A DNA stretch of 64,000 bases from Prosopocoilus inquinatus. Taxonomy: Eukaryota > Arthropoda > Insecta > Coleoptera > Lucanidae. This document shows, one piece after another, positions 1 to 9,529 of this stretch. The stretch spans positions 49,322,001 to 49,386,000 of the forward strand of contig CM069873.1 in assembly GCA_036172665.1 (NCBI GenBank), in the 5' to 3' direction. The position numbers and the translations under genes are program-made. Numbering within the stretch: position 1 is the first letter of the stretch; every line of letters begins with the position of its first letter. Under the pieces are notes generated by a model. The model made no database searches, was not told the origin of the DNA, and saw only the letters and a program-made list of their open reading frames with translations.

Positions 1-223
1 GGAAAAGAAAATTTTTTTCTTGCTCTTGAGAATTTCCCTCCTTCGTAATTCTTTTTATAGTGCTTATTGAAACACCTGTTGCTTCTGCTACGCGCTCCAA
101 TACACGATTCAAAGGTACGACAACTTCTCCTTCTTCTTTCTCTCGTGTCATAAATTTGTAGACGTTATAAATAATTTGTCGACTTTGGCTATGCACCACC
201 TTGCTTTGGTTGGACGTGGCCAT
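1..223 (-). CDS. N-terminal HTH part of a transposase-like protein (runs off left edge)
   Basis: An ATG at 221-223 opens a minus-strand frame with no stop to the window edge, about 74 codons. The protein starts MATSNQSKVVHSQSR and continues with an RQIIYNVYKFM helix, a basic/acidic linker (TREKEEGE) and a second helix-turn-helix-like stretch ending VSISTIKRIT. I know this layout from the DNA-binding N-terminus of insect DDE-type (Tc1/IS630-like) transposase-derived proteins, where it would bind transposon ends. The catalytic part lies outside the window, so the assignment rests on resemblance only. It could also be a host HTH protein. Confidence 0.4.
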   Translation of the reverse strand, partial: MATSNQSKVVHSQSRQIIYNVYKFMTREKEEGEVVVPLNRVLERVAEATGVSISTIKRITKEGNSQEQEKNFLF

Positions 224-779
224 GATTTCTAGAAGTAAAACAAATAGGACCTTATTCTGTATGATTCACAAATTTGAGTGTTTGTTGTAATTGATTATTA
301 TCATATTTTTTATTTAAAACTCAGAAATTTGGAAAAACGTAGTTTCGAAGAAAGGGACATTAGGGGTAATAGCAAATAATACAAATGACGGATAATAAAC
401 AGTAGAAATGTAGAAACTACATTATGTAGTTATTAATGGTGCATATTTACATCGTTGCAGTGAATAAGTGCCGTGTATTTTACTTCTATACCGAATGCAA
501 AAATTACAAAATATTACACGGTTTAGATAGCAAAATTCATTAAAAAAATATATAACTTACGTTAAAGCAAACACTTAATTTGGCAGAGTCTTTAGAAAGA
601 CTTATACAACTGCACTACAAACAAAATACAAAATACGAGAGAAACAAGCAAGCCTGCACGATGTGAACACTACTCGAATGCGACACGAAATGAGGTGGTC
701 GTAGTAGAATGTTTTCAGAACGGGCTGTGCTTGTGGGCGGGCTCCAGCAAACGAGATTTTGTCATCTGCGCAAATGATC
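224..779. other. AT-rich spacer
   Basis: No convincing coding frame, repeat or TIR seen. A 75-87-codon minus frame at the right side (602-865) overlaps the C-terminus of the next Polinton gene in another frame and looks like chance. Confidence 0.5.
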
Positions 780-1353
780 TCAGAGGTCAGGAGATATTGT
801 ACTACCTCTAAATCCTCTGCTTGCAGATATTCGCCCTGAGGGATTATAATTAACCTTAAACGCACTAGTTCTTCTCAATATATCTCTATAGTCCCGCACA
901 TCGTGAAACGTAAATTTCTCTGGATTTTTCTTAAAAACCAGCTCGTATATACCTTTAGTACCCTTATAAGCCAAGTCTAAAATTACAAGATCGGGACCGT
1001 CAAACATAAGTTCCTAGTTCCCAACAATCTCTCATCTTCTTCTCTTAGTTTCAAATCGTGTAACATAATCACGTGCTAACGGATAATACGGTTCTAAGGC
1101 AGCTTCTACTAGCGGTGATTCTAATCTAGTCTGAAGTAATGATTTTCGTTCTTCTAGAAGTGTACGAGCATGAGCCAGGGATTCGTCCGCAAGGGGGTTA
1201 CTGCTTTCGGTGTCATATTGTTCTGCTTCTTCATAAACAGATTTTGAAGTTGGAGATGTGAACTTTTCATGCAATATCAGATTTAATTGTTTTTAATTTA
1301 GTACGCAAACTTTCGCGCGCAGTGGCTAATTCTGCTTTAAGTTTGTTACTCAT
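780..1353 (-). pseudogene. Polinton-like conserved protein with YKGT-IYEL domain, frameshifted
   Basis: The frame starts at an ATG at 1351-1353 (MSNKLKAELATARESL), shifts near 1275 into the frame running to 1032, and shifts again into 780-1007. The N-terminal half is helical and charged (HARTLLEERKSLLQTRLESP). The C-terminal part carries DLAYKGTKGIYELVF and a YRDIL helix, ending in an RGFRGSTISPDL motif. I recall this C-terminal pattern from uncharacterised proteins that accompany capsid genes in insect Polinton/Maverick-like elements; its function is unknown. It lies directly downstream of the packaging ATPase on the same strand. At least two frameshifts make it nonfunctional as it stands. 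Confidence 0.55.
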
Positions 1354-1422
1354 GACGCATCCGCATCCTTTAACGTCTGTTACAGTACTGAAGAACTGTA
1401 GAACTATGTAAAAATGAAAGAA

Positions 1423-2142
1423 CTACCTAAAATGTAATGGTTTTAAAGATTTGTACTTGTCGAATCCTTTACGATATCTCGCTGCGTTTATGGAATAATC
1501 GGTATCAATCACTAAAAAACCAAATGGTTCCTTCCAACAAGCGTAACAGATATTACGAAACTGGTCCGTAGTCATATCTCCGCTGACGTAATCATCGTAA
1601 ACGTGTTTCAAATTTGTGAAATCTTGAGGAAATAGTATTAAGAAATTACAGTTATCACGAATCATTTGTTTGGGTATTGCACTGTAAGTTTGACTTAAAT
1701 AAAACATTTCTATGATGTCCAAAGGAGAAATATTCTTTAATTAAATTTTGTGTATTGTACTGAACATCATCAAAAACAACGACTGAATATTCTTTTATAT
1801 TTGTCGGTGATACCATTTTTCAATATCGGAAATGTCAAAGTAACCTATTTCGGGCACTGTTGATAGCAAATGTCGGAGAAATTTATACTTCCCTTGAGAT
1901 AAGGTCTTACAGCAGATGTATAAATTTTTGAAACGTAATCCGTTCGGATAGGTTAATAATGTCACTAAGGAATTACTTTTACCAGCTCCTGAGCTTCCGC
2001 TAATGATAACGCGTTTACTTGATCCTCTGAAGAGAAAACTGTGGCGTTTAAAGGTTTCGTTTGCGATTGCACCGTCGAAATTTTGTACGGGTAACTTTAA
2101 AGACTGTTGTTGAAACTTCATATTTAAAATAATATTTTTCAA
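1423..2142 (-). pseudogene. Polinton-like DNA-packaging ATPase, frameshifted
   Basis: A P-loop ATPase of the FtsK-HerA/A32-like type, which in Polintons would pump DNA into the capsid. Walker A (GSSGAGKSN) lies around 1985-2010, in the frame that begins near 2142. A second frame around 1740-1795 carries a Walker-B-like VVVFDDV followed by KEYFSFG. A third frame, 1423-1722, holds the family's C-terminal signature: FYLSQTYSAIPKQ, IRDNCNFLILFPQD, LKHVYDDYV and RYRKGFDKY. Together they give about 240 codons, near the usual length, but two frameshifts (about 1800 and 1725) separate them. The neighbours are other Polinton-type genes on the same strand. Confidence 0.7.
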
Positions 2143-2428
2143 AAATATTCAAAATATTTTTGCTCCTTACAACACGTTATTAATTTCCTCTTTACCAAAC
2201 GCGATACTCTATTACTATGTTGTAGTTATCAATATCAACTGCTATATAAACACTGTTACTAAAACTCATAAATTATTTATTTAAATAAATATAATAAATT
2301 AATATTCTTAACTAAATTAATATTCCTAACTAGTTACTCTGATTAATGCTCTCCTCACTGTAAAAAATAAGATGTTATTAAAATGTTGAAATGTTGCAAT
2401 GAACGAGAACGAACCCTAGATCTGAAAT
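2143..2428. other. AT-rich intergenic stretch of the Polinton remnant
   Basis: Very AT-rich DNA with a TTATTTATTTAAATAAAT palindromic patch around 2273-2290. No coding frame was seen. It probably represents the promoter/intergenic side of the ATPase gene. Confidence 0.4.
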
Positions 2429-2704
2429 CTAGACACAAGATTCATCCATCGTGGATTCCGCTTCCACCTCTGCCGTTTCCTCAACCTCCATCTCCACCTT
2501 TGGTGGTAAAGGTCTTGGTAGAGGAGGCTCCAACACTGGCGGCGCAAACACCCTCCTTTTTAGGAGGATGCATTGAGTCGCCGCCACTTACTGCAACGGC
2601 GGCCGTCGTAAGGGTGTGGCCGCGGCTAGCGGCGTTGGAGTATAGCTGGGTGAAGGTGATTGTATGAATCGTGGATGATACACTCGATAATTCACTATCG
2701 CCAT
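2429..2704 (-). pseudogene. Proline-rich small ORF of the Polinton remnant
   Basis: A minus-strand frame from an ATG at 2702-2704 to a TAG at 2429-2431, with one internal TAA after about 38 codons. The first part is rich in Pro/Ser/Thr (SPSPSYTPTPLAAATPL). The second reads PPVLEPPLPRPLPPK, then an acidic tail (MEVEETAEVEAEST). The stretch is locally GC-rich compared with its surroundings, which also produces a long plus-strand shadow frame. I do not recognise a domain. Its position between capsid-type genes and the ATPase suggests a small structural or accessory protein of the same element, which is inference. Confidence 0.35.
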
Positions 2705-2901
2705 TTCCGCATTAACTGAAAAAGTAAATAATCAAAAGTGTAAACCGTAAAATACAAATTAGATTACTCACTTTCAGTTCATCATATCTCGACAACATTT
2801 CCAACTTCATGTGAGGAACAAACCATTGAACAACAATATAATTCACAGACACATCTACTTAAGAGAAGAAGTTAAATCGTAAGACACTAAGTCTTAATCT
2901 T

Positions 2902-3075
2902 TTAAATAGGTATGTCTGCGACAAGATTATGAAACAAATCTTGGATCAGGCTCAGACGGTTGTGAATGAGGGATATTTTGTCATATTGTTCGTTTAAAGC
3001 CTGGTTAGTCGGAGACCTTGAGCGAGTTGTACGTAAAATTTCACGACAAGACTGCAACTCATCCGTGACTTTTGC
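2902..3075 (-). pseudogene. Helical ORF fragment of the Polinton remnant
   Basis: About 57 codons open on the minus strand, ending at a TAA at 2902-2904 and entered after an in-frame TGA at 3076-3078. The peptide (VTDELQSCREIL ... SLIHNRLSLIQDLF) has heptad-like hydrophobic spacing typical of a coiled coil. There is no ATG and stops precede it, so it is only the 3' remainder of a gene. Codon usage and orientation fit the neighbouring Polinton genes. No family was recognised. Confidence 0.3.
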
Positions 3076-3202
3076 TCAGATTTTTCTCACCCTCTAAACA
3101 ACAGTTCCTGACTTCAGGCATAATTCCGTCATATTAATTTTGGACTGCTGTTAAGATAACTCCCACTAAATTGGGAGAGGGTGAAGGAAGGGGTATAACA
3201 TG

Positions 3203-3619
3203 TTATGATGAAATTCCTATTAATTTTGTTCCTGAGGAAAGGGATCGAATAGGTGTAGACGTTCGGACACTAGGAGAGGAAATTTCAAGCCGAGAAGGTG
3301 AAATCTGAAGTCGAGAAGGTGGAATTTGAGAGGGTGGAATATGCATTTCCGGTTGTGATTGGGAAGGTGACAGATTCTGAATATTGGAAATAATATTAGC
3401 AGATTCACTATTAGTCCTCGGTAGATTAATATTAATTGATGTGTTCGTGTTATTATTATTCCCAATTGGTGATAATTGAAATATCTCCATTGAACGGTCT
3501 GATATATCAATTATCTCAGAAACTGAGTCATTATCATTAGGATTTAGCGGAATATTATCCGCAACAACACGGGGTTGCGACTGACTCAGTTGACCTTGCA
3601 ACTCCGCACTATGCATCAA
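3203..3619 (-). CDS. Ser/Pro/Asn-rich ORF of the Polinton remnant
   Basis: A 138-codon open frame starting MMHSAELQGQLSQ. It is low in complexity: an Asn/Thr stretch (GNNNNTNTSININ), then repeated Pro-Ser-Arg-Leu units (PPSRLQISPSRLEIS) near the C-terminus. The matching DNA shows short imperfect direct repeats at about 3285-3345. No known domain is visible. It sits between the ATPase and capsid genes, on the same strand and with no stops, so I read it as a disordered accessory or structural protein of the Polinton-like element. Random opening in a biased sequence remains possible. Confidence 0.4.
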   Translation of the reverse strand: MMHSAELQGQLSQSQPRVVADNIPLNPNDNDSVSEIIDISDRSMEIFQLSPIGNNNNTNTSININLPRTNSESANIISNIQNLSPSQSQPEMHIPPSQIPPSRLQISPSRLEISSPSVRTSTPIRSLSSGTKLIGISS

Positions 3620-3869
3620 GTCATCATTTGAACGCAGAGAAGAAAGAAAAACTCTTTAATTAGCAATTCTTTCCATTCTACGTTCCATTGTGCGTTCCCT
3701 TCTGCGTTGCGAATACTCTGCTTTAGGCAACCACACTCTTTAATACTTGTCGCTAACGGTCCTTAGACGAGAATATTGGTTGCCACGTAGGATGCGTAAA
3801 TATTGTGTGGATTCACGAGTATTAGAAACGGATTTAGAAACAACATTTAGAAATGGAACTCGGAGTTTT

Positions 3870-4151
3870 TTATTTAGAAATGGCAGATCTAGAAATGGCA
3901 CTCGGAGTTGTAAAGACGTTTCCAACATTTTGTAATTTTCTGGGGACCATTGACAAACTCGTGGGTCGTTGAAATAAAAAATGACTCACTTTTCTTTCAC
4001 TACCGTAAGAAGCCAACTCTTTTGGTATAAATTGATTATTTTCCACTTTAAATCCTTGAATGTCAATGACAATAAATTGTTTTTTCATGGTTCGGGTGAT
4101 GTTGCTTCTTATAAAATCAAATAGTTTTAGCTTCTCTGTTAATACTGCCAT
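3870..4151 (-). pseudogene. Polinton-associated FIVIDIQGF protein, 5' part
   Basis: A minus frame starting MAVLTEKLKLFDF, with the recognisable stretch FIVIDIQGFKV followed by FIPKELASYGSERKVSHFLF. I recall proteins beginning with an IDLQGF/IQGF motif and a PKELA segment from insect Polinton-like elements and related retrovirus-like loci, where a nuclease-like fold has been suspected; that role is not shown here. Homology fades after about residue 70, where the DNA contains a 40-bp-period duplication (TAGAAATGG-ACTCGGAGTT at 3849-3868 and 3889-3908). The C-terminus is probably rearranged. The neighbouring capsid gene lies 105 bp upstream. Confidence 0.45.
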
Positions 4152-4255
4152 TCACGGTTTACATCAACTGACGGACAATTTTGGTGAGAGGTGAATAAGA
4201 GAACGTTTTGGTTAAAATTAAACAGTAAGCAATAGTATCAGCTTTAATATTCTCT

Positions 4256-5163
4256 TTAGTTGTAAACTCCAATTCTTATTTCTACTGCACTTTTATGCAT
4301 TACATCTCTCTGAAAAGTGCAGTCAGATCCTATTAACGGGCAACTAGCTAATTCTTTTGGATTGAACCAGAGTTGACTGCTTTCACGATGATAATAATTT
4401 TCCTGAAATCTAGAATACATGTCGTATATAACGGCGTATTTGTTATTTTCAATATCAATTTCTATGTTGTCGTACGGATAGCGTTCGCCATTTAGAAATT
4501 CTGTTAATGATTTTAACTTAAAGTCATTAAACAGACTCATGTTTGCATCGACGGCACCCTTTCGCTTAGTTTGAAAACCGATGATTATGTACCTTGGCGT
4601 TTCCAACTGCGGAGCCGTTTTTACTGTCCAAGAATGACTTGTCGTAGTTGGGAGCGACGGATACTCGTGCAACTCCCAGCTTCTGAAAGGAATTTGGATT
4701 TCAACATCTCTGTCTGTCACTCTCGTTAAAGCCAATTGCTCACGTAGTCCAACAGAAATATAAGGTATACGCCATACAATTTTGTCAATTATTAATTTAA
4801 TTTTTTCCGTCTTGTTTGTTTCCACAACTACATCAACGTCATCATTTGCTCTGATCAATATTAATTCTTGCCTCATATTCAAGACGATCTTTTTATAATC
4901 TTCCCCAAAAGCTAATAATTTCATTAAAGGTACACTTGCTGAGAAATCTCCCTTAACGTTGAGTATATCACTAATTTTATCATTCTCCTGGATCCATCCT
5001 GTATATCACTAATTTTATCATTCTCCTGGATCCATCCTGCATTTTCCAATTTTACTGTATCGTTGCGAGTAAAAGAAAAATACCCTTTCATTGTTGATGT
5101 TATGCCAACATTTCTTACCGAATCCACCTGTACTCCATTCAGAAGATATCTAGTCTCGCTAAA
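4256..5163 (-). pseudogene. Polinton-like major capsid protein, middle and C-terminal part
   Basis: The main open piece is 222 codons starting at 4924 (LLAFGEDYKKIVLN ... PRYIIIGFQTKRKGA ... YPYDNIEIDIENNKYA). It matches the capsid-like proteins I know from insect Polinton/Maverick elements, predicted to have the double-jelly-roll fold. The preceding piece, in another frame (about 5163 down to 4924), carries SETRYLLNGVQVDSV and GITSTMKGYFSF, typical of the same protein further upstream. A 38-bp perfect tandem duplication at 4963-5038 causes the frame change. The N-terminal continuation lies beyond the inserted hAT, at 7842-7900. The protein would self-assemble into virion shells; this copy is broken. 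Confidence 0.65.
4963..5038. repeat. 38-bp perfect tandem duplication inside the capsid gene
   Basis: The segment at 4963-5000 is repeated base for base at 5001-5038. Because 38 is not a multiple of three, it shifts the capsid reading frame. The exact identity of the copies implies a recent event, after or during decay of the gene. Confidence 0.95.
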
Positions 5164-5377
5164 CATATAAGTAAGCTTAGGATAATTATGCATTAAAAAA
5201 CTTCAAAATATGCATGCACATATGCACTAAAATCATCAAAAATATGCACTTAAATATGCATTAAAAATTAACTTTTATAGAATAAATAATATTTTTTATG
5301 TTACCACATTCTTCATTATTTTGCTACAAAAAAACAAAAACTTTTTTTTTAATTCTAAATTATTTATTTAGTCGTTA

Positions 5378-6851
5378 TTATAGAAACAAATTATAATTAC
5401 ATTTAACTACAACATGGTGTAACAAATTCTCAAAAGTAAATTTGCGCCTATTGTCGGCGAGAATATTTTTGTACTGAGAAAACACTCTCTCGACATCGCA
5501 GGACACTATTGGTACAAATTCGTATTTTACAACGACATTGACACTTAAATGTTGGTTTTTTTCATTAAGGGTCGATTCATTTTGCAACACTTCACTTATA
5601 TTCTTCAGTTGCTGATAGCCCGTATTCTTTGACAGCACTTCGTTTAATTTATTGATAAAAACATTTCTCTTGAGTTTTGCTAAACCTTTAACTACATGTT
5701 CAACTATTTGAATGCTTTCTTGTAAAGATAGACCCTTAGCTTCTAGCTTGGAGATTGCAGTCGAAATGCATGCCAGATTAACTCGAATAAAAATTAAATC
5801 TTCTCGAATACCTTTTTTTCTCAGAATACCCTGTGCTTCTTCGGTGCACTGCGCTTCCTCAGAGTCGAATTCGTCAACAATTTTCTTCACAATTTCAAAA
5901 TTTTCAGCGTAATACACAGCAGCGTCGATCCAACTTCCCCATCTTGTAATGATTGGCGCAGGTGGAAGTGGAATCTCACCCGAAATTTCCCGAAACTTCT
6001 GAATACGACTTGGTGCCTTAAGGAAAATCTTTTTCACAGATGATATTAGCACATTAACATTTGAATAAAGATTACGAACTAAATCAGCTACTCGATGTAA
6101 GCCATGTGCTAAACAGGTCACATGTATCATGTTTGGGTATAAAACCTGCAGTCCCCGCATTGTTTTGCACATATATGGTGCAGCATCACTACAAACCGCT
6201 AGCACTTTTTCATATAAAATTCCAGACGGCCACAATAAACTTAAAGAGTCGTTGAAAAAAGCAGCGACTGTTGAATGATTTACTTTGTCCAACACTTTTA
6301 AAGTCAGCAGATATGATTTATTTTTTTCTTCAGGAACCCCTAATATACCAAACACAAAATTTCCTATGCATCTTTGTTCTTCATCGGTTGTTTCTTCCAA
6401 CGACACCCAAATAGAATGATCCTTTACTTTTGCTCTTAATTTATCCAATGTTGATGTATACAATTCAGAAACATAATTTTTTCTTAATGTGGAATATTTT
6501 GCTTTGTATACTTTTCCAAAAATGGCAAATAACTTCATTTTTTAACTTAGCTAACGGGATGTCTGCGCAAATAAAAGCCTTACAAAGTTCTGCATTGAAT
6601 TCTGAACGTTTAGGTCCAGGCGTCGGTAAATTAGAAATTAACAGTTACCGTTCGTTATTTCTCCTTTTGCGATTTTTATTACTTGCATGCTTTACGGTTT
6701 GAAGATGCTGCGTGACTTGAAACTTTTTGGTTGCCGTAACATGAACCTCGCAGTATTTACAAAATAAAAGACGCCCATCCGTTATAAAATCATCGTAGTC
6801 CTTCACAAACTGGTTTAAAATTGCACTTACACACTTTTGTTCTTTTGGCAT
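5378..6851 (-). pseudogene. hAT transposase with BED finger, inactivated
   Basis: The ATG near 6851 starts MPKEQKCVSAIL, then a BED-type finger (FCKYCEV, with the His pair in HLQTVKH). An in-frame TAA follows at about 6645 and a one-base frameshift near 6540. The catalytic region, open from 6538 to 5378 (386 codons), contains VSLEETTDEEQR, CSDAAPYM, CLAHGLHRVADL, TRWGSWIDAAVYY and the C-terminal hAT dimerisation block CDVERVFSQYKNIL with DNRRKF. The first acidic motif, usually VDETTD in relatives, reads LEETTD here, a possible catalytic change. It would excise and insert the element in the nucleus. The stop and frameshift make this copy dead. Confidence 0.75.
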
Positions 6852-7191
6852 CTTGAGAGATGTTAATCCTATTGCAATCAGCATACAACTACTGAAGGTT
6901 GATGAAATTTTCTGCAGAATTTCCTGGTAAAATTAGAAAGAGAGCTACCCCATACCATGGTCTGTACGAGTACTATTAACGCGGACAAAATACTTGGAAA
7001 TTCGTGGGATAATGTGCGGTCGCAGTAAACAATGGCGGTTTTCATACACTGTTAATTAATACGCTCTTATTATTTCCAAGTATTCTGATTTTGAAACACT
7101 GATTGTTCAGATTGTCTGCTATAAAATGTCAGTTTGCACTTGGCAATAAGAAATAATCGCAAATTTGCAATTAAAACAAAAAAATGCAGGA

Positions 7192-7300
7192 AATTATGCA
7201 TTAATGCCCTAAAAAGTTAAAATATGCATTTATGTATAAAAATGTTCCAAATATGCATTTGCATATGCAATTATGCAAACGCATAATTATCCTAAGCCTA
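7192..7300 (-). repeat. Internal copy of hAT right end
   Basis: A 109-bp terminal segment that matches 7733-7841 with four mismatches. It ends TCCTAAGCCTA and is followed by GTTATAAG, close to but not identical with the outer TSD CATATAAG. It probably marks the original end of the element before it gained the downstream cargo. Confidence 0.85.
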
Positions 7301-7732
7301 GTTATAAGTTTGATACGGATGATGATTATTTTACATGGCTCTTTTGAATTAAAATACGCTACGATTTCTCGAGCTGGCTTCAAATTTCCAAAACTGTCGA
7401 AATAAATCACTCGAGGTCCATTTTTCTTGTAAGCCGTCCAATGAGTTCCTGGTCCATTTGTACTATCCAAATTAATTATACCTCTTTCAGTTTTTCTAAT
7501 TTTTTTAGGTAGCTCGTTTCTCATAAAGACACCTCTGAAATGTGGAACTTTCATAATTTTCGCGTATTTTTCTAAGTCATTGTTAGTCATCGGTTGATTT
7601 TTTTTTTTTAATTTGCAGTTTTTTTTGCAGAAAAAGTTCGAGTCCAGTTTTGTACGGTTTCAAGTATAATCCTTTGCCCATTGCTATCGCTTCCATCGAT
7701 TTATTGTGACGTTGTAATTCTTTCAATTGTTC
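7301..7732 (-). pseudogene. Captured Polinton maturation protease fragment
   Basis: The frame is open from about 7744 down into 7300 and includes MEAIAMGKGLYLKPYKTG, then MTNNDLEKYAKIMK, HFRGVFMRNELPKK, a catalytic-His motif GPGTHWTAYKKNG and an acidic/Asn motif VIYFDSFGNL. This is the order found in adenovirus-type (C5-like, Ulp1 fold) cysteine proteases encoded by Polintons, which cut capsid precursors. The segment stops just before the expected catalytic cysteine, where the hAT right end begins and the frame changes. It lies between two hAT right ends, so it is cargo and not part of the local Polinton order. Confidence 0.7.
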
Positions 7733-7841
7733 AATTATGCATTAATGCCCTAAGAAGTTAAAATATGCATTTATGTATAAAAATGTTCCAAATATGCATT
7801 CGCATATGCAATTATGCAAACGCAGAGTTATCCTAAGCCTA
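7733..7841 (-). repeat. Outer copy of hAT right end
   Basis: A second copy of the 109-bp hAT terminus (four differences from 7192-7300). It is followed at once by CATATAAG, the exact partner of the left TSD, so this copy served as the functional end in the last transposition. Confidence 0.85.
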
Positions 7842-7900
7842 CATATAAGCTACCGGATTATTTATCAATTGTGCCGTCGCACTGTGTTTAGTATTATCAC
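7842..7900 (-). pseudogene. Capsid gene continuation beyond the hAT insertion
   Basis: Read on the minus strand in the phase that resumes after one TSD copy is discounted, these bases give a short peptide containing AQLINNPVAY. It leads into the SETRYLLNG part at 5163, as expected in the N-terminal half of Polinton capsid proteins. The frame meets a stop near 7900, and a GC-rich minisatellite replaces the gene further upstream. This short segment is the evidence that the hAT split a once continuous capsid gene. Confidence 0.6.
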
Positions 7901-7989
7901 TAAACTAAGCAGGAGGAGGATCAGCAGTAGCAACAGCAGGAGGCATGAGGCGCGCTCCACTCGTTTATTTGCAGCGCGACGACGGCGAG

Positions 7990-8312
7990 CGGGCGATGCG
8001 TATGCGGCATGTAGGGGGTGCGGGGGGTGTTTTGTTTGCGGCATGTAGGGTGTGGCATGCGGGGTGCTGCTGCATGCTGGGTGTTTTAGGGGGGGTGCTG
8101 CATGCAGGGTGCTTCTTTGCAGCATGCAGGGGTGCTTCTTTGCAGCATGTAGGGTGCTTCTTTGCGGCACGTAGGGTGCTTCTTTGCAGCATGCAGGGTG
8201 CTTGTTTGCTGCATGCATGGTATTTGGGGGGGGGGGGCATGCAGGGTGCTTCTTTGTGGCATGTAGGGTGGTTCTTTGCAGCATGCAGGGTGCGGCATGT
8301 AGGGTGCTAAAT
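7990..8312. repeat. G-rich minisatellite, unit about 23 bp
   Basis: About seven units resembling GGTGCTTCTTTGCAGCATGC, with scattered substitutions and a G12-13 run at 8226-8239. A first, more diverged part at 7990-8100 has GGGTG-rich units. It yields long low-complexity ORFs on both strands, including a Leu-rich one and a HAAKKHPA-repeat one. These are artefacts of the repeat. Confidence 0.9.
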
Positions 8313-9020
8313 AAAAATATTAAATTATGCGCGCGTCCGCTGGCTACTTGCAGCGACACCTACGCATGTTCAGGTGTAGAACTACTTATTTAAAAAAAAA
8401 CAAATAATTGTAGCTTCTCCGTTCGCTACTTGCAGCGACACCTACTGATAAGCGCATGGTCGAGTTTCGAACTATTTATTTGTATACACCTACCTCTGAA
8501 ATGAATCGTTTTACTATACCTTTATTTTATTATATTATATATTATATTTATTTTTTGCTGAAATTGTTATAAATTAATATTTCTGTAAATTAAATTTATT
8601 AGGAGTTGGATGGAGTTAAGGTAAAGAATAGAACAGTTAATTGCGATGTGCGTTGTAAGTCCTGTAACAAATCATAAATTATAAGTTTCAATATATTCAA
8701 TATATGAAGAAAAAATAAACAACATAATACATAAGCAAAATATAATTACTCTACAAATTGAAATAATAAAAAAATCGCAAAAGTCCTAGATCGCTATATA
8801 ATTATGAAATATTGAAAATAATATTAGATTTTCTTGAATAAATCGATTACATTATGTATATTAAATTCTCAAAAAAAATTATAAATGATAATAAATAACA
8901 TAAAGCATAAACAAAAATATAACTACTCTAGCAATTGAAATTATGAAAAATAATATTATATATTTTTTTTTGAATAAATTAATTACATTATGTATATTAA
9001 ATATATAGAATATAGTAATA
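8313..9020. other. AT-rich DNA with a short duplicated motif
   Basis: The motif GCTACTTGCAGCGACACCTA occurs at about 8341 and again at about 8424, with diverged flanks. The rest is AT-rich and partly duplicated: similar AAATTACATTATGTATATTAAAT stretches occur near 8845 and 8985. No gene was seen. Confidence 0.5.
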
Positions 9021-9028
9021 AACCTTAC

Positions 9029-9515
9029 CTAGAGAGGAGGACTGTAACAAAAAGAAAAACACAAATTAAAATTATGTAATGAAAGCAAAAATATAATAAT
9101 AAACTTACAAGTGCACGCTCAGGTCCAGGTTCGGGAGGGAGTTTGAGCTGCTTGGGGGAGGACTACTGTAACAATAAATTACATAAATATTTTATAAAGC
9201 AAGAATGTTTAGAAACTTACATTACTCCATAAATTTCGCCATTTTCAATTATAACGAATATTGTTTTTAAATCTATATAAAATGCAAAAGCATAATATTG
9301 GGGGAGAGGCCCCTCCCAAATGTAAATCACTTTCGACTAAAAACAAAAATATTAATTTAAACTATAGTAAAACTTAAAGAGGATTAAAACTTACTTTTAA
9401 GGGAAGAGACCCTTATTTCGGTTGCGATTATCGGTCGTTCTGAAATAAAACGAACATACACTGTTAATATAAAAACATTTTTTGCAATGCTTTTGCATTT
9501 ACAGTACTCACCCAT
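9029..9515 (-). other. Chain of candidate mini-exons (possible short gene or ncRNA)
   Basis: On the minus strand a series of blocks is bounded by good splice signals. An ATG at 9513-9515 is followed after one base by GTGAGT. Further blocks are 9395-9439 (TTTTATTTCAG before, GTAAG after), 9221-9336 (TTTTTAG before, GTAAGT after), 9109-9165 (ATTGTTACAG before, GTAAGT after) and 9029-9041 (TTGTTACAG before, GTAAGG after). Joining the first three blocks gives a 46-codon frame starting MERPIIATEIRVSS. There is no homology I can name. It could be a spliced noncoding RNA, a tiny gene, or chance in AT-rich sequence. RNA evidence would decide. Confidence 0.25.
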
Positions 9516-9529
9516 TTGCGTGTAAGTAG

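Larger units (their letters stand above)
5172..7841 (-). mobile_element. hAT element carrying a Polinton protease fragment
   Basis: The 2670-bp unit is flanked by an exact 8-bp TSD, CATATAAG (5164-5171 and 7842-7849), as expected for hAT. The left end reads TAAGCTTAGGATAATTATGC. The inverted right end reads TAGGCTTAGGATAACTCTGC. The subterminal DNA has many ATGCATAT-like words. A BED-finger and hAT transposase occupy 5378-6851. A first right end closes at 7300. After it come 432 bp of Polinton protease gene (7301-7732), and then a second copy of the same 109-bp right end (7733-7841). The outer TSD shows that the whole composite moved as one unit into the capsid gene. Confidence 0.8.

Noticed and set aside
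2383..2667. Plus-strand 94-codon Pro-rich ORF
   Set aside because: It is antisense to the minus-strand Pro-rich frame of the Polinton remnant and lacks conserved content. The GC-rich stretch opens both strands.
5172..7300. hAT element ending at 7300
   Set aside because: The sequence after 7300 (GTTATAAG) only partly matches the left flank, while CATATAAG after 7841 matches it perfectly.
7865..8359. 164-codon ORF with HAAKKHPA repeats and a Leu-rich, signal-like end
   Set aside because: Translation of the minisatellite; overlapping ORFs exist in several frames.
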